The position numbers and the translations under genes are program-made. From assembly GCF_002999335.1 (NCBI RefSeq), contig NW_020312225.1:1-64000 (forward strand): a DNA stretch of 64,000 bases, read 5' to 3'. This document shows, in pieces, positions 38,525-49,341 of this stretch. The DNA comes from Cyclospora cayetanensis. Lineage: Eukaryota > Apicomplexa > Conoidasida > Eucoccidiorida > Eimeriidae. A model generated the notes under the pieces. That model saw only the letters and a list, made by a program, of their open reading frames with translations, searched no databases and was not told where the DNA came from. Numbering within the stretch: position 1 is the stretch's first letter; each line of letters begins with the position of its first letter.

Positions 38525-39478
38525 CTAGTGACTGCTGTCAGCGTGTATTTCGCTGTCTTCACTTCTTACTGCCAACGGCTGCGGCTGCTGCAGCTGCTGT
38601 TGCACGCGAGATAGCCGCGCCAAGACTCCGTGGGAACGCTGGAGCGCTGCAGTAACGGCTTCCCCCGTAACACCTTCAACAGACGTGTCAGCGGGGATGC
38701 CCTGCTCACCGTTTTTCTCCTGCCGTTCTTCATGCGCAGTCGGTTGGTGCGGAGAAGAAAGGGGGGCCGAGGAGGCCTCTTTTGGGGCGAAGCCTCCTTG
38801 TTCAGGAACCTCCTCCCCAGAAAACGTATCTCGAACAGTTCTAACGTGTGCAAGCTGAGGGCCTAACCCACCGGTAGGAGGTTCCTCCGGAAGGGAAGCC
38901 AGGCTTCCACCCGTGCTCTTGCCAACACCATCACCACCACTGTCGTAGCTGCTCTTGTTCCGAGGCTGCTGCTCCTCCTCCTGCTGCTTCTGTGGCTTCT
39001 GCTCCTCCTGCTTCAGCTCCTCCTCCTGCTGCTTCTGCGGCTTCTGCTCCTCCTGCTTCAGCTCCTCCTCCTGCTGCTTCTGCTTCTGCTCCTCCTCCTG
39101 CTTCTGCTCCTGCTCCCGCTCGCGAGGGCGTATAGGAGGAGCTGAGTGGGTGGAGGAGAGCGGCTGCTGAGGTTGCTGGTTCTCCTCCAGAGACTCTTCT
39201 CCCCGGCGCGCCTTCCTTTGTGGCGGCTGCTGCTGCAACTGTAGCGTCTGTCGTGTTGCAGCAACTGTCTCATCCGGTGCATCTGCCTGCCGCAGCTGAG
39301 GCTGCCCCTGCTGCTGCAGCTCTACAGGTGACCCTTCATCCCCCGTGGGCTTATCCTGTACCACGAGCCACCGCCAGAGCAGCAGGATCCAAACAAGGAG
39401 CAGCAGACTCAACAGGCAAACAACAACGCGGCCCTGCACCGTCACCAGCAGCACCGCCGCACGCACACATGCACCCAT
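38525..39478 (-). CDS. Membrane-anchored Gln/Glu/Lys-repeat protein, 317 residues
   Basis: A single open frame from an ATG at 39478. Residues 7-40 include a very hydrophobic stretch (VVVCLLSLLLLVWILLLW), a signal anchor or signal peptide. The rest is polar low-complexity sequence: Gln-rich at 55-110, then a Glu/Lys/Gln region with two copies of a 16-residue unit starting QEEELKQEEQKPQKQ, and a Pro/Glu-rich tail. There is no recognisable catalytic domain. A secreted or type II membrane protein is the simplest reading. The repeat unit is also visible in DNA at 38967-39120. The ATG lies 62 bases from a perfect 118-bp palindrome upstream. Confidence 0.55.
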   Translation of the reverse strand: MGACVRAAVLLVTVQGRVVVCLLSLLLLVWILLLWRWLVVQDKPTGDEGSPVELQQQGQPQLRQADAPDETVAATRQTLQLQQQPPQRKARRGEESLEENQQPQQPLSSTHSAPPIRPREREQEQKQEEEQKQKQQEEELKQEEQKPQKQQEEELKQEEQKPQKQQEEEQQPRNKSSYDSGGDGVGKSTGGSLASLPEEPPTGGLGPQLAHVRTVRDTFSGEEVPEQGGFAPKEASSAPLSSPHQPTAHEERQEKNGEQGIPADTSVEGVTGEAVTAALQRSHGVLARLSRVQQQLQQPQPLAVRSEDSEIHADSSH

Positions 39479-39482
39479 CGCG

Positions 39483-40452
39483 TCAAAAAGGCACCGGCAG
39501 AATCAGCGCTACTACCACCACTACCAGCAGCAGCATCACCATAGCAAAAGCAGCGAAAAAAACGGCACAAAGATCCCTCAGAGGCAGCAGCACTATGCGC
39601 ATAGTGCTGCTGCCTCTGAGGGATCTTTGTGCCGTTTTTTTCGCTGCTTTTGCTATGATGCTCCCCCCACAGCCAGCGCCTCCTCGCAGTGGCCGACGAG
39701 CGCCTCTGGGAAGGCCTGGAGGCTCTCCAACAAAAATCTCGTCGAGGCCCTTAGGGAAAGGCGACGACCACGGCGCAACGGGGTGCGTGTCACTTCGAGG
39801 TTGCAAAAAAATCACGCCTCCAAGGTCGAGCTCCCACAGTAAGCCCCTCTCTGTACGACCTAATGAGGCATTTGTCTATGTCTTACCACTTTGCTTAGCC
39901 TGCGGCGGCCTCGCCCTCTTTTTCGGGGAAGCCCAATAAGACCAGCCTTGCTGGATAGTCTTCCGCCGTTGCTGCCGCTGCTGCTGCTGCTGCTATGAAG
40001 ACGGCGGCTGTCTGCAGGCCACCCGTGGTGGCCTGCCTGGTGCCACACTCCGCCAGTTACCATTGCTGCTGCTGACGCTGTTACGCCGCTGTATCGGTCC
40101 TGCAAGGCTGCCAACCGCGCCGCTGGTCCCCTGAGTCTCCCGAAGAAGGCCTTCCCCTTCACGCAGAGGCGGCAAGGGCGGCCCCCGGCAGAGGCGCCGC
40201 TACGCTGGGTGTGCGCCGCTTTAAGGCCCACCGAGGAGCCGTCACTTCCTCGTGCTCATAGCCGTCCCGTGGAAGCCTCCGGAGGCACTGGGGCAGCAAG
40301 CGAGCGGCGAGAAGAGGGGCCTCTGCCACGCGAGAACTCCACAACTTCGAGGCTACTTCTCCCGGCTGAAGGCGAAAGAGCAAGCACGACTCGCCGAAGA
40401 CACCCTCGGCAGATTCGAGTGATCTTCGAGAGACCCCCGTGAGCGCGCCCAA
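39483..40452 (-). CDS. Possible hypothetical protein, exon structure unresolved
   Basis: Several open minus-strand stretches may be exons of one gene: 40452-40159 from an ATG (containing ESCLLFRLQPGEVASKLW), a segment near 40180-40055 (KAFFGRLRGPAARLAALQDR) ending at a GTAACT donor, and 39842-39483 (GVIFLQPRSDTHPVAPW, GLDEIFVGEPPG). The last stretch runs straight through the palindrome and ends in a hydrophobic tail, VFFAAFAMVMLLLVVVVV. Nothing is recognised. The palindrome makes the 3' part unreliable. Confidence 0.25.
39540..39657. repeat. Perfect 118-bp palindrome with no spacer
   Basis: Bases 39540-39598 are the exact reverse complement of 39599-39657, with the centre in TGCGCA. Base pairing fails at 39539/39658. 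Each arm carries GCGAAAAAAACGG and GAGGCAGCAG. Read on either strand it encodes the same peptide, KAAKKTAQRSLRGSSTMRI and onward. It can form a 59-bp cruciform or hairpin, or it may be an assembly or cloning fold-back. Confidence 0.97.
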
Positions 40453-41364
40453 GGTTGGCGACTAGGAGGAACGGTGTGGCTTCCGGTGAACGCATGCGCC
40501 TCCACTGTGCAATGCCGTTTTATCCTCTTTCGCAACGCTATTAAGATTTAGGGTCGAGGCTCAGGGTTCGTGTCGATTGGGCTCGCTGAGCACCCACTGC
40601 CGAGGCGCGGAGGCTCTCAAGCGAGACAGCCCCAACGAAGAAAATGAGGTTAGCCCGGCTGCCTCCGCCATTAACGGCTTGCATATCTGCTAACAGAGTC
40701 GGAAATACAGCATTCTTACGGCCTTACAGACATCTATGATCCAAAGACGCCAAGCCCTCGCCCAGAAACTACCGGACCACTGCTCTGTTACGCCCAGACG
40801 GCGCTCATCGAGGGCTGAGCGCCGGGGAAGGAAAAACCCTGGCCATAAACCACCCTCAGCACTGCACTCCACCTTTCTCGCACACATGCTGCCACAAATT
40901 TCATGTTGCATGAGCCTCCAGGGGGTGCCACACGGAGAGCCTGTGGCTCCCACGCCCTGGTGGAGGCCCCTCTTGACTTCCCTTGCAGCCTCTCAGACCT
41001 TGTCATCAGGTCAGGCGGCAGAACATTGCTGCTGTAGGGTATCTGTGTACACGCGAGCTGCCCACAGGCAGCCACAACGCCGAGACACAGCTAACCTCAC
41101 CACCGAGTCGCAGCTAGCCAAAGGGAGAGCAGGTCGCTCAGTAGAGTGAACCCGGAAGTACCCCAAGGTCGCTGTCGTCTTAAGGGACCTCTGTGAGGCT
41201 CGTTACCCCTGTGTACACCAAGAGGCCTTTTTGTGGCCATCAGGTTCCGTATATTGCCTCCTGCTTCCTCGTACAGAGGGCCGGCCTCAAACCAAAAGGG
41301 TCTCTGCTGTTGCATGCCTTAGCGGCCAGGTGGGGCCCCCATTGATGCAAGGCTTCGTCGGTTG
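40453..41364. other. Intergenic, no recognisable gene
   Basis: About 0.9 kb between a doubtful gene and the EF-hand gene stop. A degenerate telomere-like motif (GATTTAGGGTCGAGG) occurs near 40545. Short open frames on both strands show no motifs. Confidence 0.45.
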
Positions 41365-44300
41365 CTATGGTGCTAGGGCAGAGATAAACTGGTTATAGCA
41401 GAATGCAGGTTTTTCTTTGCTGGAAAAGAGACGGAGGAGGTGCGGGAGGCTCTCGCGAGGTGCGTAAAAGCCGAAGCAGCTCAGGAATGACGATAATGCC
41501 TCCCCGCTTACCAATCCCTCATTGTCTCTGAAGACAGTCAAAACGCGTAGCAGCACGCAGACACTGAAGAAGGCCTGGACAGCCAACGGAATCCATGGTC
41601 TGCGAAGAGCCCAGCGGCTCGCGCCGCGTGCCCAGACGAGACAGAAAGAAGAGTTGGGGTCAGTGATGTATATGTAGAGGCCCTAGGGATGGGAAAATGC
41701 ACTAGAAGCGTCAGAGATGAGGGAAGCAGTTAGAAGTCACAATAAGATAGAAGCAGGGGGCAGAAGGGAGTGATGGAGAGATGGTCAGTCGAAAGAAAAC
41801 TGGAAAATGCTGGGGTGAAGGAAGCGGATGCACAGGAGCTGACAAATAAAAGTTCTCATTTTTCCAGCGCCAATACAGGCAACGTCTTGTCGAAGTGTTC
41901 GAGCTGGTTATGTACCCATGAAGGTGCAAACGACGCTCGAAAGGCATTTTTCTAGTAGCTGTAGCAGCTCTCTTGCTCGAATTAAGTACAGAGTAGGCAG
42001 TGAGGATCGAGGCAAATTCGCAACTCTTGCGGCACCAAGAAACAAGCTAGCACACCTATAGCATTAGTGGTATGGGTAAAAAGTAAGCGTACAACTTTAT
42101 TTTTTGGAAGGCGGCGGAAATATCCATCTCGCTGAAGAGCTCCTGCAGGCCTTCTAGCTTCAGCTCGGTCTGCAGCAAAAAGCAAGGGTTGGCTGTTAGA
42201 GTCACCACGGCTGTGGCTAGCAGGAGTGGCAATGCGGCTCCATCACCTACGCAAGAAGGAGGCTCCTTGCTCGAAGGCGACCTTTTGCTGGTGTTCGGTG
42301 AGAGGGTTCAGTATGTGCAGCCTACTTCGATGAGGAGACTGAATACCTCAGCCATAAGGTGAAGGGCCCTAAGACTCAGGGCCTGCGAAGCCTCCGCCGC
42401 CTGCAATTTCAGTCTGCTCGAGACTGGCAGACCGGCGGGCAGCATAATGTCGCAGAATGATGCGAAAGAGAGCCTAGCATAAAACAAAAGCACTAGCAAC
42501 CCCACAACCGCATGTGTGGGCAAACCTAACGCAGTGTGTGTATGTGTGTTGTGTGTGCATGCGCGTGCATGTTTATGCGTGTGTGTATGTGTATGCGCGT
42601 GTGTGTCTATATTAGTGTGTATGTATGTATGTATGCATGTGTGTATATATGTGCATATGTCGTGTTGCTACTCTTGGTCTTCGTCCTTCACTTGTTGGCT
42701 TGTAATCAATGAGCTTCCTTTTTCGGTTGCGCCCCTAGTTACTCGAATGTATTTCGCCCCTATGCGCACTGTCCCCTGCAATATTACTTGTGGTCTATGC
42801 TCCTGTGCCTCCTTTTCTATTCGTCATTGCCTATGAGTTGAAATTTGGGCGGGCTGTTTGAATAGCATCCATAAGCGCTACCCTTTGTGCCACTTCAAGG
42901 CTCAGCGTTCAGGCATCAGGAGTTCTGGCCGCCTTTCCAGGGTTCCGCCAGTCTTTCCCAGCTGTCACCTCCTACAGTTTATACTGTCTAGTATAGTTTA
43001 GCCGTGCGTACTTGGCATCTCTCTGGTATCTCTGTATGACTTTTCGTACGATGCGCGTCGTTGCCGTTAAGCCATAATCCTCGAGGAAGCCTTTGACCTC
43101 TGACACCGATGCATAGCCGAGACTCTTTGGGTCCAGCACTCGCCACACTGCCCGCACATTTACGCCCTTCCTGAAACGGACAGATAAGAGGAATTTAAGG
43201 ATGAAGAGGACGTAGCGGGGTGTAAGCAATTAAAGCTTGTCATGGACTGCCGTACTGAGGGTGCGTGCGTTCAGGCAGTGTAGCATCGGTTGCTGCGGAT
43301 CTAAAAGAGATGATCCCGAATGTGTATGAATGCTTGTATGCGGACGTGTAAGCAAAGTCTCTCCTGGCTGCCTCAGTTTCTCTCAGGACAGCGAGAAGCA
43401 GCTCGAAGGCAGCAGCAAGGGCTTGGGGGGATAGCTGCCTTCTGCCAACCCTCAAAGAAGGAGGTATCGAGGCGCGGGGAGTCACGAGGGGATCGCCCTC
43501 CGGCCGCAAGGGTACCCTGTCGACACTTTCTTGTGCCTGCGCAGTAATTGCAAGGACATAAAACCGCGGGCTCGAGCGTTTAGCTTAGGGGTCTGCTGTA
43601 GCAGCAGCGAGACGGTAAGGGTCAGACAGCAGGACGACTCAAATTCTAGAACGGAACAACAAGCAGCGGCAAGGACAGCACCAATGCAGACATCCGCTCA
43701 AGCAACGAGGAAAAGCGGTACATACAGGCGCCTGGGGTAATTTAGACAAAATTCACAGTGATGGAGAGACTGCACAGCTGTACATCCGAGGCACAGCTAG
43801 AAAGAAACTAAGACATTCAATGCGGCTGAAAAACTTGAGAGGGGGCACGCCACATTGAAAGCCGATTCAGGGGTGGAAGGCGCGGGCTGTGTGCACTAAT
43901 TCTGACAAGATAATGAGACCCATAGCGATTCGACTGTTTGCAAGGGAAATTTCTACTTGTCTTCCCCAGACGCATCGGCAAATAAGTTGCCAAGTTGTAT
44001 CCGCAGAAAACAGCGTTTCAGTGTCGGCTTACACAACAGCACCTCTGGCCTCCTACAGTCATCCCAGCATGCATTTCCCTCTGCCTTTGCTCCCTCTCCC
44101 ACTTAAGCTGAAAGGTTGCCTCCTCAGCCGAAGGCAACGGTACCGGGATTCTACAGGAGATTTGGTCCAGAGGGCCAACAGGCCTTGCAAGCTGCCCCCT
44201 GCCTTCCATCTTTGCACTAGTTTTCTCTGCAGAGCCTTTTGGTAGCTGGGGGCCTTCAAGAGGCTGGCTAACTGGAGTCTCAGCTTCTCTCCTTGAGGGC

Positions 44301-45445
44301 TGCTGGGGGTCCTCTGAAGGCTTTGTTTGCTGCTGCTGCCGGTGAGGGTGCTGCAGAACTCTGTTACAGCCAATATGTCTGGCCCAAATCCGGCTGACGC
44401 ACGGTCGGGGGTACAACAGATGAAGGAAGTCCGTAAGCGATAAATAGCCATCCCGGTCTCTGCATCAGGCAACCAGACCATACCCGCAGAAAAACATGAA
44501 ACCGCTGTCAGGGGCCCCTAGCATCTAAGCCCGGCTCTGGGAGAGTGGATCGTGAATATCAGTAAGTGTCCGCTTAGTCGTGCTCTTGAGGCCCTAGGAT
44601 GCCCATGCAATCTCCGCAGGGGCCCTAGTGGAAGCTGCAAGCCTTGCTCTATCAGCGTCACCGGTCAAAGCGCCAGAAGAATGCTTCCACAAGCTGAAGG
44701 GTGGCTCGCTGACGATGTTGCCTCAAAAGCTGCAGCAGCCGTCCTGCAGCAGCAGCATACCAAACTCGCTTTCCGTACCAACAGTAAGAACTGAAGAAGC
44801 AATCGTGTGACCACAAGAACCAATGTCACCAGGGCCAATGCCACTACCAGTAGCCGTGATCCAGCCACGGCTCGCACGTACAGCGGCAGCCAAGAAAGAA
44901 GCCGCATTCACATTAAGGGAGTCTGGCTTTGCAAATGCACCCTTCGAGACTATTCCAATGCCATCCTTATCCAGGTAACGAAACGCAGCTTCAGGCGTAA
45001 TATCTCTGTGGCGCAGCAACAGCTGCTGTCGCCGCTGGTGGCTCCACGCTGCGTCCAGCTCTCCCTCCAAAACAAAGGCGAGGGCCTCCGTTGCCTCGCT
45101 TGTCAGCCGCCCTTCCTGTTTCAGATAGCCCTGTTTGAGAGGGGGCCCCACAGAACTCCATTCCGTGGGATAATCTCGAGCAAGAAGTAGTGACCGTGCA
45201 ACGCGGTGGTGAGGTGTCAGGGCCGTATGCAAACTGCAGAGACATCGCAGTTCTCTGTAGCTGTCTCCATTTTGCAGGCCATTCAACATCACATAACATG
45301 GAAGCTTAGGGGTAGGGCGAACAAATTTACTCGGCAGCCGTAACAACTCCATCTCCGTCAAAGTCAAGCCGTTGGAAGAGCCAAGCAGCGTCTGCTATGG
45401 ATGTGCAGCAACGCTGACTCCTTAGGAACTCACGCAACTCGTCAC
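41365..45445 (-). CDS. Multi-EF-hand calcium-binding protein (5' partial model)
   Basis: Minus-strand exons: 45445-45331, 45254 to about 44910, 44459-44057, 43434-43346, 43170-43012, 42473-42326, 42169-42096 and 41527-41365. All visible joins after 44459 are in phase, as is the first. The calcium-loop-like sites in order are DFDGDGVVTAAE (split by an intron), DKDGIGIVSKGAF, a loop ending DRDGYLSLTDF, a degenerate DPKSLGYASVSEV, a degenerate QRDAKLSFASF followed by CDIMLP, KDNEGLVSGEALSSF, and a final degenerate half ending FCYNQFISAL. The first three loops keep the D-x-D-x-D/G pattern and are likely to bind calcium; the rest look structural. A Gln/Pro-rich insert lies between the third loop and SPQALAAAFELL. 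The join between the second and third exons and the true N-terminus are unresolved. Arrays of this kind occur in cytoskeletal or axonemal proteins; the role here is inference. Confidence 0.75.
42535..42660. repeat. TG/TATG-rich microsatellite
   Basis: A degenerate GTGTGTAT/GCATG tract lies in the intron between EF-hand gene exons 43170-43012 and 42473-42326. It is another member of the TG-CATG microsatellites seen at 170-410 and 36950-37010. Confidence 0.85.
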
Positions 45446-47706
45446 CTAAAGAAGACAGACTGCAGCCAGAAAGGAGTTGCATATAGGATTCTATTTGTGT
45501 TCTGGTTTCAAATGTGTTTCTAAAGTCCGTATACAACTGCATGTGCCATCGTATCTCATTATTAATCTCTTCCCCTCCTTGCCCATCTATACCTATTTTA
45601 TGCACCCCGCCTTTGCTGGTGCATTTATTATTTGTTCGCTTCGCTATTCCGCCACATCTTGGAACTGCTTAGTCCTTAAGGGAGTAACCATGCATTACAG
45701 CAGTGCCTTATTCGTCTGTTTCCCACCCGGGTACTTTGCTGCGTTTGCCTGCTTAGGATTGGGTGCTGAGATTGTTGAAACGGAGACATATGGTTAGTGC
45801 TTACACTTACTCGTGAGAGCCCCAGAGCCCGACTTGTTTATGAGACTGAAGGCGTCAACTGGATGGAGCGTTGGGCACATGGCTGCCATTCTTCTTCTTT
45901 TTTCTTGCTGCAAGGCAGACATCCATCAGTACCAACCGCTCAAATATAGACCACCTGTCTGAAACATCCAGGCTTGTTATGTTGGAGAAAAGAATCCAGA
46001 AACATTTGTTTTATGACTCCTTAGAGTTAGGAGGTGCAGCTATTTTGATGTTTTAATTCACTTCAACTTTTCCCGGTTGCCACGTATCACTACCTGGTGG
46101 TAGCAACGGCAAAAATTGAAACCCCGAAACGGACTCAAGATGAGGGATTAATTTTGCTCCCCTTGTTCAGGCCCAAATGCCAAAAAAATTAACGCGGCAC
46201 ACCCTACGGTATCTGACGGCAGTTATCGGGAAGTAGAGCTTCGCAGTGCGAATTCCGCTCAGCTTGTTTGAATTTAATTTAGCATCTCTAAGCATGTGCG
46301 ATGAAGATACTGAGGTGTTTCTCACCGCTAGCTCAGTTTCTGCAGTGCTCCTCAGGAAGCGCACGAGATCACAGGCAGTATGGAAGGTCAGGCCCATCTT
46401 TTCGGATTGAAAAGTATATATGGGGTGAAAACCTATATCGCGAAGGCGGAACCATTAAACAATATAAAGAGGTGTTTATAAATTGTTATGATGTTTTTTG
46501 AGTATCAAAACAAATCATGCCTCATAACTGCTCTCGATACACTCGAAACGCATTACAAGAGAAAGCAGACAGACTCCAGAACACAGGGGGGCGAGGGAGA
46601 CAGAAGCCCTCAGACAAGCTGACACCCCGACAAAATACACCGCCTTCATGGCATGAAAGCTATTTTTTGCCGAGAGTATTAGTTACTAAACGCCTCGCCA
46701 GCAAAAGCAAACAATTCCTCATCATCGTCCTCACGAGGTCACCTGTACCAGACTATCAGCATTTCTTTGCCAGCGTGTAGGAAATTTGGGGAATAAAAAA
46801 CTTAATATGACCCATAATTCTGGAGAATCTCATTAAGTAGCGGGATTTAGCGGGAATTTGCCCCGAAACCTTCAGCCCCAAAAGCTTTAGACACTAGCAC
46901 GCAGAGGCAGGAACAGTAAGGGGCTTGAAAACGAGCTGGATGGCTTTGTAGTCTTCGACACCCAAACAGTCTGATCGAACGTATAAACATGTTTACAGAA
47001 AGCAGACGGAATGAGTTTATACCTAAGCCTGAGGCCTAAAAAATAGTGGATAATCGAAATGGGTCATTTAGGAGGGCTGTGTTGATAATTAGCGCCACGT
47101 GCTAGTCCCTTCGCCGGAGTTGGAAATGCAAATACCTAGCATATAAATGGCTAAAGCTTCGCCTATGAGTTGAAATGGACTGCTTACGCAGTGCTAAGGC
47201 AGTGAGAAAAATCGCATAAACAAAAAGTGCAGGGAATGCCTTTTTGCCATCCTCACCTTCTATGTCGAACGCTATTTGAGGCCAAACAACAACTGAGATC
47301 CCAAGGAAGCAAAGTCTTTGTGTTGGTGCCTCCACTAGGCGCTCGTCAGCCTATTTACTGTGCCCTATTCTTAGTAGCCCGGGGAGAGCCGAGGAGACAT
47401 TCCAAACTGCGAATTATATATCTAATGATCATTAGAGTTTTGCCGTTCTACGCCTTTAGCCAAAACATCACGAAGGGACCTGGAGCCTTTGGGTCGTTCT
47501 CCTGCCTAGAGAACTATGGTAGAGCGGGCTCTCTAGGAGACTATAAGCGTCATATTAAAGAAAAGCCTAGAAGCAATGAAAAAAGGGGGATGTCAGGGCC
47601 CCTGCACAGGGAACCGGCATGGCTGTATCCTTTCAACAGACGTGCAGAAGGTCCCGCAGTGGGCTCCACACACGCACACTAGCCCCATAGAAGAACCTCG
47701 GGGCAC
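45446..47706. other. No confidently assigned gene, about 2.2 kb
   Basis: The region upstream of the first recognised EF-hand exon may include earlier exons of that gene. A protein-like minus-strand segment (TFHTACDLVRFLRSTAETEL) lies near 46390-46250. A second (PQIAFDIEGEDGKKAFPALF) lies near 47290-47200. Neither has a proven splice partner. The rest is AT-rich without features. Confidence 0.4.
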
Positions 47707-48684
47707 TCATCCACCCCTGGCGGATCCCCATGGTCCTTTCGCGACCTCTCCCCATCTGAGCGATTTCAGCTTCAGCAGATCGACACCCTGATAGGCGAAG
47801 GCGAGCCGCAGTCTCTCATGCTTCAGCTGCAGCCGACGCTGCCGCCCCCAATGTCCTCGATGGGCAAATGCTCGTTTCCTTTGTCGCTTGTCACTCCGTA
47901 CTTTATTGCACAAATAGCCTGAAACCCTTTCATTCGGTGAGGGCATGGAGGTTACATCGAAGTCCTCCGTAGGGGCCCCCACGCCCGATGAAGGCGTTTG
48001 GCGTGACACCCAGCCTAAAGAAACGTTCCCACTTCCCCTGGGGGCCTCCAGTGGCAGGGGATTTTCGCCGGAAGGCGCCACTGGTGGCCCAAAGAATGGC
48101 TCGCCGAGAGGCAGAGAGAGCCCTTGTAGCGGAGCCCATGACTCAGGAGAGGCCTTCGGAAGGGGGAGAGACATGGAAGCCATTGGAAGGGGCAGCCGAT
48201 GCTCTGGTTCAATAAGGGGTGAGAGGTTTAGCCAACACATGAAGTGTGAGCTGCTGTTGCTGCTGTTACCGCTGCTGCCAGCGCGAAGTTGCCGTTGCAA
48301 TCTCGGGGCCAAATCACCCCAAGGGCGCCCTGCACCCTGCGGTGTGTCGGATACACGGAAGTTCATGTGCGCATATCCGACATGCAGCATCGCCCCCGGT
48401 AGGGCGTGGCCGTGATGATGAGGAAAGCCACGGTTAAGGCATTCCGGGGCTGCCAAAATGGCTCTAGTACTTGCTTTCTGTGTTGCTGTAACTGCAGCAG
48501 CAGCGAGGATTTCGGTAAAAGGGCCTCCTGCCTTGGCTGCCCGCAGCAGGGGAATCATTGCAAGCGTGGTGACCGGCGATTTCGCAGCCCTTTTTCGCCG
48601 CACAAGGCGAACTGCAAGTTCTTGTTGAATGGATCCTTTGGCTGTCTTCGACACTGACCCCCAGTCAACGCGCTCGCCTTCCAA
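47707..48684 (-). CDS. Possible hypothetical protein exon, 325 residues
   Basis: A long open minus-strand stretch without a native ATG at its start, so it would be a terminal exon. It begins with a basic, Ala-rich helix region (AMIPLLRAAKAGGPFTEI), has Pro/Ser/Gly-rich middle sequence, and ends with a basic segment (RSDKRQRKRAFAHRGHWGR) before its stop. A possible upstream exon is near 49171-49030 (LPAFFYKLRLEAWIRLATRL). No family is recognised. GC-rich DNA in this window can keep non-coding frames open, so confidence is modest. Confidence 0.35.
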   Translation of the reverse strand: MEGERVDWGSVSKTAKGSIQQELAVRLVRRKRAAKSPVTTLAMIPLLRAAKAGGPFTEILAAAAVTATQKASTRAILAAPECLNRGFPHHHGHALPGAMLHVGYAHMNFRVSDTPQGAGRPWGDLAPRLQRQLRAGSSGNSSNSSSHFMCWLNLSPLIEPEHRLPLPMASMSLPLPKASPESWAPLQGLSLPLGEPFFGPPVAPSGENPLPLEAPRGSGNVSLGWVSRQTPSSGVGAPTEDFDVTSMPSPNERVSGYLCNKVRSDKRQRKRAFAHRGHWGRQRRLQLKHERLRLAFAYQGVDLLKLKSLRWGEVAKGPWGSARGG

Positions 48685-49341
48685 GGGAGCAGGGATCCGT
48701 CCGTGCCCTTGAGGCCCTCTGAAGGGCTGAAAATGCCCTAGTTAGAGGCCAAGAGAGCTATAAACAAAACCATGCAGCATATAACGCCAGCATTTATTTT
48801 TTGAGTCTACTAAAAATGAAGGATGTGCAGCTTTCAGCACACAGCTACCGTCAGCCTGGTCCTGTGCCCCTCGGCTTTCCCCCTCCCGCCTCCCATGAGG
48901 GCCCCCCATGTTCAGACAGGAAGAACCAAAGATCCCCTCAGTGTTTGGCGCCCTCTCGCTACCGCCTGTTTATGTGCTGAATCCACGGACATCGGGATGC
49001 TATGCGCCGTTTAGGGGTCTTTTGTCGTGGATTCCACAGACTTGAATCTCTGAAAACAGAGGACGGGCCCGAAGATCGCGCGAGCCACTGCTGAAGCCTG
49101 GTCGCTAAACGAATCCATGCCTCCAACCGCAGCTTGTAGAAGAAGGCGGGAAGCATCTGGTGTAATTCCAAAGACTCTTTGCGAGGGGGCTCAGGATCGG
49201 TAGCTTACGTGTTGAGCGGTGATCAGACATCCACGCGTTCCTCCTCTCTTCGCAGGGATTTTTCAGTGTCCACGGTGCCTTTTGCGCGTGAAATTAAAGG
49301 CGGTACGGCTGCAATGGGGTGCCACCTCGACTGCAGCAGCC
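48685..49341. other. Divergent intergenic region
   Basis: About 0.65 kb between the doubtful minus-strand exon and PRORP on the plus strand. It holds the possible upstream exon near 49171-49030 on the minus strand. An acceptor-like CTTCGCAG at 49249-49256 lies before the open frame leading into PRORP, so a 5' non-coding exon is possible. Confidence 0.4.
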
